Assembly: GCA_003615045.1 (NCBI GenBank)
Contig: ML014115.1
Location: 62,001-126,000, forward strand
Direction of reading: 5' to 3'
From: Caulochytrium protostelioides
Lineage: Eukaryota > Chytridiomycota > Caulochytriomycetes > Caulochytriales > Caulochytriaceae
DNA: 64,000 bases
Shown here: positions 30,701-40,300 of the stretch, in pieces
Layout of the letters: every line of letters starts with the position of its first letter
Position numbering within the stretch: the stretch's first letter is position 1
Translations under genes and position numbers: made by a program
Notes under the pieces: generated by a model
Seen by the model: the letters and a program-made list of their open reading frames with translations, nothing else
The model's database searches: none
Told to the model about the DNA's origin: nothing

Positions 30701-31295
30701 ACGCCAACGATGACCAAGCGGCTCGTGATGCTGACGGACATGGAGTCTGGCTCTTCCTCGCCTCCACCGCTTCGTTCCCCGGCAAGACTGACAGAGTCGA
30801 CGTCTGGCCCAGCGGGACCCGGCCTGTGCGGACGGCATCCGGCGGCACCCAGGCCGCTGCCGCCGACGCCGCACCCGTCGGAGACTGCTGCACGGGTGAC
30901 AATGACGCTTCCTGTCTTCCCAAGACAACCAATGGAACGATCTGGTCCAACGCGTCGCTCGCTGGATGCTGCCTTCCACTCTGCCGTGACATGGCCTTGC
31001 GGATCGGATGCACGCTGTGCGCAGCGCCGGCCGTCTTGAGCAGCGACGCCATCGACCCGGCCGATCGTGCGCCCGGTGAAGGCCATGGGGGCGCATCGGC
31101 ATCGGCCTTTGACGGGGACCCGCGTGTGGATCCCACCGGTGGGAACGGCGACGCCGACGCGGCCGCCTGCGGGGGTTGTGGCTTCGCACGCCCTACGGTG
31201 GCGATTACCCGAGACGGCTCGATCCCGAGGGACAAGGCAGGAAACCATGAGACATCGCCCGTGGATGGGTGCGCCATCGCCGGCCGGCCACCCAT
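27705..31295 (-). CDS. SPO11/topoisomerase VI A-like meiotic DNA cleavage protein
   Basis: SPO11 makes the double-strand breaks that start meiotic recombination, using a tyrosine transesterification like topoisomerase VI subunit A. The catalytic core occupies only the last 375 or so residues of 1196. Seen there are the winged-helix active site TKRDLYYRDVGLFRNQ (Tyr868/Tyr869, the second aligning with the usual nucleophile), SLGVRRGCLHVVAASRGLIAG, the Toprim glutamate in LIVEKEATF (about 959), TGRGYPDVATR, and the acidic motif TDNDPHGIDIF (about 1050). All catalytic positions are intact. About 780-800 residues of Ser/Pro/Thr-rich sequence precede the core, against a normal total length near 400. 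Internal ATGs (for example at MARDLDPEATK) could start a shorter form. No introns interrupt the core. Confidence 0.9.
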   Translation of the reverse strand: MGGRPAMAHPSTGDVSWFPALSLGIEPSRVIATVGRAKPQPPQAAASASPFPPVGSTRGSPSKADADAPPWPSPGARSAGSMASLLKTAGAAHSVHPIRKAMSRQSGRQHPASDALDQIVPLVVLGRQEASLSPVQQSPTGAASAAAAWVPPDAVRTGRVPLGQTSTLSVLPGNEAVEARKSQTPCPSASRAAWSSLACEPSAWPSSSDGDIDSIDSWLEASTAVPIGPGTRSAGSMPISAPTPWLPSDSSSSDIIEFPAERTTSHGVARSPPSSIWLPSSSSVSQCISDVPGSVVDAAWPDHHFPSTQPQSPRLVHAALSESALLLPSSSTSTSVSTSHSAGSASSQWLVSQSPLPLPAPPSDAHRVVADPSSNRSAICPPLRSPPPPPLHPPPHLRPLCPPESLGLCMGCAVPTAPRTTPRPDPLSSPALHRASDSGHAPAIVLARSDPGSPPSRMSTPARTCSVLCTASSRVPSPQPAVFGPHGVQPLSGQAPPVTPRCPLSPDRAGLPKHSTLYKVSDRVCHAFAPVHDHVTGSGFGDGSRDPLETGIPHRDHPTQRQTSIPTPPRSATLSRPPSDGRPVSAGPPPTGPQIGPVGTRHFPSWEELEAPKTNANVTPTAPESSTPAVTSSSPWIPLSPLPSSGSIQDPVCPTENVMGREPLDEEHDDASSTTSYSSTGTSSTTRQLASVALTAHKLARMNKRQHLPEWDKTASASQADGSSNANPTTKRARAAEAWTTISLRAIAARTFKTQLTAMADIESVAKDDRSPQDALMARDLDPEATKALLTDVIRELDAAQSQSLRLRLEVVKRLAIGPKHRVGDRMPVTTSRMLLDTHRPFRVYTTLLRKCLHLVTHRTIATKRDLYYRDVGLFRNQATVDNALEDIAASLGVRRGCLHVVAASRGLIAGAVVYVLRSGERVTVSEHDSEQGAMLPPPETIAEILPPPLETFVLIVEKEATFRSLLKLGFHHRFGPCILMTGRGYPDVATRAFVKRLAGVMRRQTIEPKLGPYLAKDGSDDSIAALPPSSAPLPNASPASRLPLYVLTDNDPHGIDIFLCYSRGSRSMAFDAASLACPDVQWLGLRTDAWYGPIAASWSPHPSGQLSRGVTEGDWEPDGVRQARSLPLTPQDRRKAVSCLAQVGLRQDPDLAVCRRDLSRMLFLQRKCEIQLFEDEALVQWLVRRLDLGLRPCGP

Positions 31296-32939
31296 GGATC
31301 ATTCGCCCTCTTGGCGAGAGGGGCCTCACGACGCCTGGTGGATTCCGGATCGACGTCGTTGGCGCGAGAAGCGCGGGCGGGAATCTCCGAGTTGCGGCGC
31401 CCTCCGCCAAGAGCCGTTGAAGGGGTGGCAGGCGCCCCACCTGACCCGTCTGTGGTAGTCAGAAAGGCCAGTCAGAAGGTAACCCCAAGAAGGGATGTTT
31501 TGTTGTGTTTTTGGGCTGAGTTGAGCGTGCAGCAGGATTCACCTCTCGTTGCTTCCCGTTTCAAATCCGCTTGCGCCCACCGGGGCCAAACAAAATAGAA
31601 GGCCGACACTTCCTTCAGAACGACATGTAATGCGAATGATCCGACGATACGTCGTGCGCGCTCCGCCGCGGTCTCCACGGTCGGTAGGGCAGGGGCCAGC
31701 GCGAGCCGGGCTGAGGATTCGTTCGACGCTCGAGGAAAGGGCGGTTGTTATGAAGGGCCACGTCGGCCCGGTCGAGAGAGGCGTGGTGGGGGCGATCCGG
31801 AAAGGAGAAGGGCCGATTTGAGCGGAATGGGCGATCCTAGATCACACCTGAGGACGCGGAGTACGAACACACAGGGACTCGGCTGAATCGAATCAAACAC
31901 GGGGATGCGGGGAAACACGGCGATGTTTTCCCGGAAACACATGACATCACCTCATTGCATATCATTGTCACGCCTCGGTGGAGCGCAGAAAGAAGTGCTG
32001 TTGCTCGAGCGCGAATGTCCGCTGGCTGAGAAGGGGCGACTGCTTTCGCCGAGCGTGCTGGCGTATGGTATCTCCCCCCAAAATGGATCGACCGAGCTGA
32101 TTGACCGACGTCGCGACCGGAAGCCCGGAAAGACGCTCGAGGCGGGCTTATAACACGGCCGCCGATGCTTGCTTTGAGGTGAAAGTTGACGAAAGAAGGC
32201 GATGAGTGAAGACGACCATCGCTGCTCAGCGCTTGACTACGACCAGATCACGCGCTGACCAGACTCGGTCGTTTCTGCTTCCGCTTTGTCGACGCGGGGT
32301 CGTGCCTAGCGCGTGCAGCTAGCGTGCAGCTAGCGCGTGCGAGCAGATGCAGATGTGAAGTGTGGGCAGATGTGAATGGGGCCAAGCGGTCTTTGATTAG
32401 CGTGGGACGGTGCCCCTCGGAAACACGGAAAGGTGTAGTGATGTGGACAGGAGCGCCCCATATCTATGAAAGGATGACTTCCCGGTATGACAAAGCCGCG
32501 CTCAATAGTCTCTTGACCCTGATCCGCGTTTGACTCGTCGTCGCCAGCCCATCGCTTCTATGAGCCGGGCGGAAACGCCTCGACGGATGCTGGTCTAACA
32601 TGACACCGCTCAGTCCTTTATGTGGATGGCCGTAAGTGATTTTTTCGAAAATAAGCTTTTTTTTTTGGCTGATATGATATTTCAATGATGGTCAATTAAT
32701 GGTTGCCGGCAGAGTTCGTTCATCGCTTGCGCCTCCTTTCCTCGGACTCCTCAGAAACAGACCCTGGCGCGACCACTCCTTCAACTGCAAGAAGGAGGGA
32801 TGGGAGATCGTGGGAGATCCTCCAGTCGAGGGATTCAGTAGCCTCCTGTGGATGCGCCATGGGATGGGATGGGATGGGTCGACGAGAGCGGCGATGCGGG
32901 AGCCGCTGGGATGACGCCGATGAGGGTGATATGGTGCGG
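31296..32939. other. Spacer between SPO11 and a hypothetical gene
   Basis: No supported gene. It includes a short direct repeat (GCGTGCAGCTA units at about 32311-32340) and a GGGAT tandem at about 32861-32877. The 31450-32700 part is somewhat lower in GC. Confidence 0.45.
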
Positions 32940-34607
32940 TCAGGCGGCCGCCCACGAGCCGGCGTTGTCGTGGTCGGTGTCGGTGTCGGTGTCGGTGTCG
33001 AAGCCCCAGAGCAGGGCCGATGCCGAGAGCGACGGCACCCCGTGGGCCGATGTGAGGGCGGTCACGCCGCGGGCCCAGGTGCGGCGGGCGGCCGCCGCGC
33101 GGCGTGCCTCGCGGCGCTCGGTGCCGGGGGCGGCCTCCCAGACGAGGCCAGCGGACACGCTCGGGTCGTGCGGCACCGCACCGGCATGGAGCGCCGCGGG
33201 GCCCAGCGGCTGCCACTCGGGCTCCGTGACGGACGCGGTCGTGGCCGACGGCGCGGCGGCGACGGCCTGGGCCTCGCGCGGCGAGCCCGCGAACGGCGAG
33301 ACGAGGCGGGGCTGCGACGCGGCGAGGGGCCGCCCGGCGCTGCCGGGGGCGGCGCGGCCGGGGGCGGCACTGAGGGTGGCGGCGCCGCGGCGCACGCGGG
33401 TCATGAGGGGCGGCGGCAGGTGGCAGCCGTGCTGGGAAAAGGTCTGCTCGGCGTGGCGCGCGGCCTGCCACGCGGCGTGGTCGGCGCGGGCGATGGCGGC
33501 GGGGTCGACATGGCGGGGCACGCGGAGCGCGAGCCGGCGCGGCGGCCCTGCGCCGCGCAGCAGCGCCTGCGCCGCTCGCTGGCGCGCGACGCGGGCCGTC
33601 TCGGCGGCCTGCTGCGCCGCCTCGGACTCGGCGTCCTCCGCGGGCTCGTCGTGCGCGCCGCCGGACTCATCGTCCGTGGCGCCGCTCGAGACGGAGGCGT
33701 CGGTCAGGTCGGGCGTCGTGCTGCGCGCCATCGCCGGCGTCACGGGCGCCGATGGGGTGGCCGACCGCGGGCGGCGCGGCGGGCGGGTCAGCGGCAGACC
33801 GCGGCGCGGCGCGGCGGCGGCCGCCAGCACGGGGACCGGGAACGCGCGGACGCCGCCCGGCGAGGCCGGCGAGGCGGCGACGACCGCGGCGGCCTTGGCG
33901 GGATGCGGCGTCGTCGGCAGCGGGAAGACGAAGGCCGCCGTGCCGGTCGCGGCGGGGCTGGCGGTCGGCGTCGTGAACCCCGCGGGGCTCTTGCCGTCGT
34001 CGCGGGCGACTTTCGCCGGGAGCGCGAACGTCTGGATGCGCAAGTGCTGCGCGCGGCCGCGACGGGCTTCCGCCATCGTCTTGGCGGCCGGCGCGTCGGC
34101 GACCGCGGGCTTGGCGGCGACGAGCTTCGCCGCGGGCTCGGCGGGAGCGACGGCCAGCGACGCGCGCACGGGCAGCGGCCTCTGCGGCTTCGCGGGAAGC
34201 GACGCCGTCAGTTCAAGCGGCAACGGCTTGCCGACGCGCGGCGGCGGGGCCATGTAGGCCTTGGCGGCGGCCGTCGCCGCGCCGTGCTGGCCGAGCATCC
34301 GCTGGAGGGTGGCGGCCGCCGGGCGCTGGGTAGCGGTGGCGGCCGACGGCGCCCAGTGGGAGCTGAGCACGCCGTCGTGGCGGGCGCGGCCACGCGAGCC
34401 AACCGTGCCGTCATGGTAGAACAGCGACGACGGCGATGCGGCGGACGCCGAGCCAGCGGCCGTCTGGGCGTAGCGCTGCCATCCGCGCTGGACCGTGCGG
34501 ACCGACGATGACGACGGCGTCGGGTGAGGCCCCGGGCTAGGCAGGCTGCGCGGCGTCGGCAGCGGGAACATGGCCTCGCTGCGCGGGGCGACGGTGCCCA
34601 CAGCCAT
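32940..34607 (-). CDS. Hypothetical disordered Ala/Pro-rich protein
   Basis: Unrecognised, 555 residues from the ATG at 34607 (GCCATGGC context). The frame is open further to 34784, but that part is very Pro-rich and starts weakly. Codons on this strand end almost always in G or C with sensible amino-acid content, whereas the overlapping plus-strand frames give Arg/Gly-rich translations typical of shadows. Visible features are FYHDGTVGSRGRARHDGVLS, many Lys-Pro segments (KPLPLELTASLPAKPQRPLP), an acidic patch (DESGGAHDEPAEDAESEAAQ) and basic helices (RREARRAAAARR). It ends with a DT-repeat encoded by a (GTGTCG)n tract near 32970-33000. No domain is assignable. Confidence 0.55.
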   Translation of the reverse strand: MAVGTVAPRSEAMFPLPTPRSLPSPGPHPTPSSSSVRTVQRGWQRYAQTAAGSASAASPSSLFYHDGTVGSRGRARHDGVLSSHWAPSAATATQRPAAATLQRMLGQHGAATAAAKAYMAPPPRVGKPLPLELTASLPAKPQRPLPVRASLAVAPAEPAAKLVAAKPAVADAPAAKTMAEARRGRAQHLRIQTFALPAKVARDDGKSPAGFTTPTASPAATGTAAFVFPLPTTPHPAKAAAVVAASPASPGGVRAFPVPVLAAAAAPRRGLPLTRPPRRPRSATPSAPVTPAMARSTTPDLTDASVSSGATDDESGGAHDEPAEDAESEAAQQAAETARVARQRAAQALLRGAGPPRRLALRVPRHVDPAAIARADHAAWQAARHAEQTFSQHGCHLPPPLMTRVRRGAATLSAAPGRAAPGSAGRPLAASQPRLVSPFAGSPREAQAVAAAPSATTASVTEPEWQPLGPAALHAGAVPHDPSVSAGLVWEAAPGTERREARRAAAARRTWARGVTALTSAHGVPSLSASALLWGFDTDTDTDTDHDNAGSWAAA

Positions 34608-37600
34608 GGCGATAGAGCAAGGGGGATGGGGCAAATACCGGGAACGGAGAGGGGATCGGGTCTCCGTGATGCTAGGATAAGGCGCGGGAGGAGTGGACCA
34701 GACCGAGTCCGGCTCGGCGGGGGAAGGGGTGTGTGGCGTGGTGGGGGGAGCAAGGAAAGGAAGAGGAAAAGGATCGGCATACACGCAGATCGACAGCGAG
34801 CGCGGGGCTTAGCGGGAGGGCCACCCGCGGATAGAGAGTCTAGCGAGGACACGGGGGGAGGCCGGGAAGGGAGCGGCGGTCACCACAGTCGTCCGATGAC
34901 GCAGTCTAGAGTAAGGAGTGGATCATGCAGATGGGTTTGTGCACGCTACACACCGTATGATCTCTCTACCAGGAGGTTCCACGGGTGATGCGGAGGTCTA
35001 GGTATCCGTGGTATGGGAAGGGGGTGGCAATGGCGATGAGGGTATCGGGGTGAGGAGTCACCGCGTCAGGTCCAGACGCACGCCAGCGGATGCTCGGCAG
35101 GTACCAAATCAGCGAGCAGCAGGCGACAGGCGATAGAGAGGACCCAATCGGGGGGGGAGCGTCACACGTTCCACTGCTCTGGGTCTTGTCGGTCCTGGAG
35201 TGAGAAGACCGATGCGACTCCTGGATCGGGCCTCGACGTCAGAAACGATGGTATGAAGGCTGACCCATCACGTTCAGCTTTATATATCTCTTGGTTCACT
35301 ACATATCGAGAAAACAGGTTTTTATCTTCTGATCATGCTGACTTGCATGATCGTGCTCGTGACTATGGCGATGGCGGCGCTCGCGCCGTCACGGCATATT
35401 GAGAGTCCAGCACGTCGGGCACCTCGACAACGGCAGCTCTCAGCACCCCTGGCGTCCCGCCGCCCTGCTCTTGCCCTGTCTGGAGCTGTCTAGAGCTGTT
35501 TCACGGTCAGAGGCCCGCATCTCAAACTTTGTATGTGCCATTCATATTTTATTCCTATTTGATCGAGCGGCCGCGCCGATCCCACAATTTGATCGACCCT
35601 TGAGCGGCGACCATCGCCCAGTGAAACGACGGCGTTAAGGTTGGCCCCAGGCCTTCAGGGGTCCGCGGGGGGCCGGCCGGCCTGCCGCAGCGGGCGAGAC
35701 GTCGCTCGCGACCTGTCGTGGGCCAGGGCCACGGGGGATGCAAGAGGCCCAGCGCGAGCCACACGGTCCATGACCGGCGCTGGCCCCCGCCGTCGGCCGT
35801 CGGCCGTGGCATGGGTGCTTCGCCGCCGCTCAGGGCCCCCCCACGCATCCTGGTAGGCCCTGCGCACAGACCCCGGCCCGACGGTCCCGCTCAAGCGTCG
35901 CTCCGGGCGGCGATGGGAGCGGCTGGATGAGCGGCGATGGAAGCGGCGGCCGAGGCGGCAGAGGCGGCCCGCCCACCGGCATCGGCCGGGCCCCCAGCCA
36001 GCAGGCCCCGACGTGCCAGGCGGCCAACGGCGTTGCGTCGGGCCGCCGACGCCGGCGGCGCGACGCACATGCGTGCCGTTCGCGGTGGCACTCGCTTGCC
36101 TGGCCGACCGTCGCTCTCGACGCTCTCCCGTACGGCGCGGCGAGTGCGACGGCACGTGCAGGACCTCGGTCCCTCTTGTCGCCTTTGCTTTTTCTCGCTC
36201 TCCCGCATCCGCCAACGAGACCGCCACGGGTAACTCGGTGCATCTCGATGTCCCTGCCGTCCCTGCCGTCATGATGTCGTGGGCAGACGCCGCGTCAGGA
36301 CCGTTCGGTGAGTTTGGCGTTGGCACGTGCCGAACCCCCCAGTGCGGTGACCCGCGGGGATCTTTCCGGGTCGGGATGCGACGCTCGCGGGGCCGAGGGG
36401 TGCAAGCGTCGGCGCCCGGCGCCGGCCCCATCGAACGCGGCACAAGAAAGCGGCGAGGCTGGCATGATGGCCCCGATGGCCTCCCTGCGGGGTGGTGGCC
36501 TGTTGACGGCTGATGCGGGCGGCCTCCCCCACGCGTGCTGCCGCCATTCCTGTTCGCGATCCCGCTGGACCGGAGCACGCTGTCCCGTGCGCTCGAAAAC
36601 GTCACGCTGCGGCAGCGAATGGCCGGCGCCCGGATGGGGGGCCGGTGCGCGTGTCACTGCTCGCGGCGGCGGGACAGACGCGCCGCGTGCAGCGTCCGCG
36701 AGCCGGGCCTGATCTGCCCGGCGGGGTCGTTTGCGATGCCTGCGGGCCCACCCCGCGCCCGCCAAAAGCCAAAAGAAATGATGGTCCGGCACCCGCATAC
36801 CAGGGGTAGCGGTGTCGGTGAGCGCGGCCATCGGTGGCGGTCCTCATCACCCTGTGAAGGCCGGCGGCGGCGATGCGGCCGGGCGCACCGAGCAGCGCAG
36901 CGACGCGTGCGATCGCATCGCATCGTCTCGTCGACACATGCCGACGGGCTGGCCCCGGGTCCGCGCCGTCGCCATGACCCGGCCCCGGCGAGGCGGAGCT
37001 CGGACTCGGAAGTTGCTCGGACGGGACCTCCCTTGTCGGTGCCGCATGCATCCATGCGTCTGTGCATCGCCCCAACGATAGGGAACGATCTGAATGGAAG
37101 TATCAGGCCACTCCTCTGTTTGAGGCGGCGGGCACATGTCGCATGCCGCCGCTGCCGCCGTTGCCGCAGGAAAGCGTGTGGAGGTCCAAGGAGTCGGGGC
37201 CCTCTTTTCTGTTGTCGTTTTTCTTTTTTTCTTTTTTATCGTTTGCTCGGAAAGGGGTGCGGCCCAATGACGTGGAGTGAGCCGACCACGCGCGGCGACG
37301 CGCGTGCGGCCGCCTCGTTTCCGCGAATCGAAAGGCCCCGTGTGCTTCATCTCGCCGGATCGCATGACTCCGCGTCTCGACGACGAGGCCGAGTATACTC
37401 GCTGTGATGGGCCATGCCATCCGGCCGCGGTCGAGCCGTGGCCACGCGAGGCGGGTTTCGAAGCCCCTCGCCGACCACGGGCGGCAGGCTGGCCGCGAGC
37501 CGGTCGCGAGCGGTCATGGACCCGTGACGGGTCGCTTGACGGCGCGGTCGCACGCCCCCTTTCCTAGGATTGAGGACACGGCGCCCGGCGGAAACATGGG

Positions 37601-38441
37601 CGTGGTCTTCGGGCCATTGGGCGGCTGGAGGCGGGCGCGCCTGCACGAGGCCACGAGCGGCGGCAGTCACGCGAGACGTCATCGGCGCCGCTGGGCATTC
37701 GGTGCGTCGTTTGTCTCATGTCGGAGGCCGCCGCGGATGAGCCGAGCCCGTCGCATCCAAGAGGCCGTGTATGGAAGAGGGCCTTGCGCCTGCGGTTGCG
37801 CATGAGCATGTCCACGACCAGGACCGCGGCTTCTCGCCGTCTGCGCGTGGGCGTGCGAGCTCCTGAAGGGGTAGGCCGCCCCCCCTTCTCGCTCGCGATG
37901 CACCCTGGCATGAGCGGCGGCGGCAGTGACGGCACCAGGGCGCGTGTCATTGCGTCGTTCCGACATCTTGTTTGGCCCCCATGAAGCCGTAGTTTCGCTT
38001 TGCTCAATTTCTTTTTCACGGATTCAAGTGGCGCGTCGCCATCTTGCGTTGCATCACACGAGCCATCCATCGCGCTGGATGGTGCAATCGTTTGATGCTT
38101 TACTCTCGCCGCTCTCCTCGTCTGTACATTCTATCAATGCTTCTGCCCCACCTACCGTCCTTGTTGTTCATACCACCCTCCTGTCTCGCGCCTCCATCAC
38201 GGCTGTATCCTTCGCGCCTCTCGTCCATCACCGATTCGACCACGCCAACTCCCGCTTAAAACCCATCCGCGTTGCGGCACGACCGGTGGTCTCTCCCATT
38301 GTCAGCCGACGCAGCAACATCGAAGGATAGCAAAACGCATCGCTGCCACTGCGACTGCTGCGAGCTGCTGCTTCCGTTGGCTCCGCCCGTCACACGACTG
38401 ACACGCGCCGTTTCTCTCGCCGTCGGTCGCAGGTTTCTCTT
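34608..38441. other. Long spacer without a supported gene
   Basis: In 3.8 kb I see no family-level coding signal. Frames on both strands between 35650 and 37800 are Arg/Pro/Gly/Ala-rich mirror images. A TATATAAAG on the minus strand near 35280 is about 670 bases upstream of the preceding leftward gene, far for a promoter. A pyrimidine-rich stretch at about 38100-38440 probably is the leader of the next gene. Confidence 0.45.
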
Positions 38442-39245
38442 ATGCTTCGAAAGCGCACGATGCCGCAACAGCTGGCCCTGAAGGCCGCCGCCCGTGTCGC
38501 CCGGCCGCTGAGCGAAGCCACGCGCTCAGTGGCCTATGTCGCCGGCTATGTCGCGGGCTCGGCGGCGCAGATGGCGGCGCTCGCCCTGGCGACTCTGATC
38601 GCGCTGTATGCCGTCATGCAGACGGTGGTGCACACGGTCCAGACCCGCGCCCGCGAGACCGTCTGCCAGACGCGCTCGCGGATCGTCCACCAAGCCGAGA
38701 CCCTTCAAGCGCGCGCTACCGACCTCGGCGCGTCGCTGCAGGCCGCCGTGCCCGCTGCGCCGTCGGTCGTCCACCGCGCCGCGACCGCGTATGCGTCGGG
38801 CCAGTCTGCCTCGGCGTCTGTGACCCGCGAGGTCGCCATCCGCGCCGAGGCCGCGCAGCATTCGCTCGCGTCGGCGCAGCAGACCGTCAAGAGGAAGACC
38901 CGCGCCGCGGGCGACGAAGCCGTCGAGCGCGCCCGCGCCTCCTGGACGTGGGTCCGCGAGACCCTCGCCGTGCCCGCGCAGGCCGTCGCGCAGGCCGACC
39001 CCGCGCAGGCCGTCCACGTCGTCACCTCGACCGCGTCCGCCGCCGTCGCCACCGCCGCCGAGGCCGTCCAGGCCTACTCGGCGGCCGCCGTCCACTCGGC
39101 GGCCACGACCGCCAGTCAGGCGGCGTCGTCGGCGGCCGCCGTCGTCACCGGCGACAAGTCTGCTGTCAAAGCGCGCGAGTCGGTGCGATTGCACCCGGCG
39201 GACGCGGCCCATGGCGAGCAGCCCATGGCGGCGCCCTCGGCCTAG
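38442..39245 (+). CDS. Hypothetical Ala-rich protein with N-terminal membrane helix
   Basis: Unrecognised, 267 residues. A hydrophobic helix at about 30-62 (AQMAALALATLIALYAVMQT) follows a basic N-terminus (MLRKRTMPQQLALKAAARVA), predicting a signal-anchor or an organelle membrane anchor. The rest is long amphipathic helix rich in Ala, Val, Gln, Thr and Arg (ETVCQTRSRIVHQAETLQ, VTREVAIRAEAAQHSLASAQ), reminiscent in composition of LEA, perilipin or apolipoprotein-type helices, though no signature is present. The start could also be the second ATG six codons later. Codon use matches neighbouring genes. Confidence 0.65.
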   Translation: MLRKRTMPQQLALKAAARVARPLSEATRSVAYVAGYVAGSAAQMAALALATLIALYAVMQTVVHTVQTRARETVCQTRSRIVHQAETLQARATDLGASLQAAVPAAPSVVHRAATAYASGQSASASVTREVAIRAEAAQHSLASAQQTVKRKTRAAGDEAVERARASWTWVRETLAVPAQAVAQADPAQAVHVVTSTASAAVATAAEAVQAYSAAAVHSAATTASQAASSAAAVVTGDKSAVKARESVRLHPADAAHGEQPMAAPSA

Positions 39246-40300
39246 CCTAGCCTCGCGCAAGGCCTCATCATCCTGGCCGAGACCTGCGACGTGGCGCCCT
39301 CTTCGCGTTGCAGACGCATGGGGCGGATCTCCGATACGGGGTGGGTCCTATCGGGCCCGGCCGGCGGCGATCGCGTGCATCCCTCGTTGCCACCGCGCCC
39401 TCTTTCCTGTTCTCCCTTCTTCATGGCCTTCTCCCTCCTCCGGCGGTTCCTTTCCTGCTTTCACGATGTATTGCGATACCCGTTCATGCTTCTGTGGCTG
39501 CTCACGAAAAGACGGGACGACGGCACGGCCGGACGACGCCGAGCCAAACACCCGTGCGTACGGCTCTCTGTCTCTCTCTCTCCCGCCTGTTTTTCAGAGC
39601 GTGCTGGCGTTCTCGTTCTGAGCCGAGGTGGGCGATGAGGCGTCAGGGCACTCGTCACCGTCATGATACTTTTGCCAACGTGACCGCCACGTGACTCTGT
39701 CGACGCCGTCAACGGGAGTCAACGGGGGTGCTCATGCAGGTTGAGCGCGGCGGAGACCGGATGATCCACTGCGATGGTTGGAGTTGGACTCAGATGTCCG
39801 CAGATTTAATTTTGCGGCTGAGTCGACCGGAGCCGGTGAACCGGTCAGCTGGGGCCCGATGGGTGGCTCAGACGTTTTGTACGCCACACGGAGCCCCGCC
39901 GCGATGTGGCGCTCGGGGGTGAGCGGGGCCAGACGCAATCTCCGACAGAGGCCGAGTCGACGAGGAAAACGGCCGCGCGCCGCTTGGAGGACCAGGGAAC
40001 ACGGCCGAGCACGCGGGAGACCGGAACCTCCCTCTCGGCCATCCGACGACGCTCATAACGTGGCCATACCTCTGCGATGGTGGCTCTGCATGGCTCACCC
40101 CGATGCTGGAACGCTTGCAAGTCCGCTTCGGGCGTGGTATGGCCCACGTGAACACTCGGAGTCGTCGATGGTGGTGGGCGAGGGGCATGTTGCCGTCTTT
40201 CTGCTACGACGAGCAGGCCGGTCCCTGAAGTCCCTTGTCCCCGATTGGGTCATCCCTCACCCTCCCTTTCCCGACCACGACCGTGATTCCGCGACGCAGG
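39246..40300. other. Spacer before the DDX56 gene
   Basis: No supported gene. The helicase frame is open back to 40235 but without an ATG. Confidence 0.5.

Noticed and set aside
32703-34511. 602-codon plus-strand frame opposite the hypothetical gene at 32940-34607
   Set aside because: Its translation is dominated by Arg and Gly, as expected from the complement of GC3-rich codons; the minus frame has the balanced composition.
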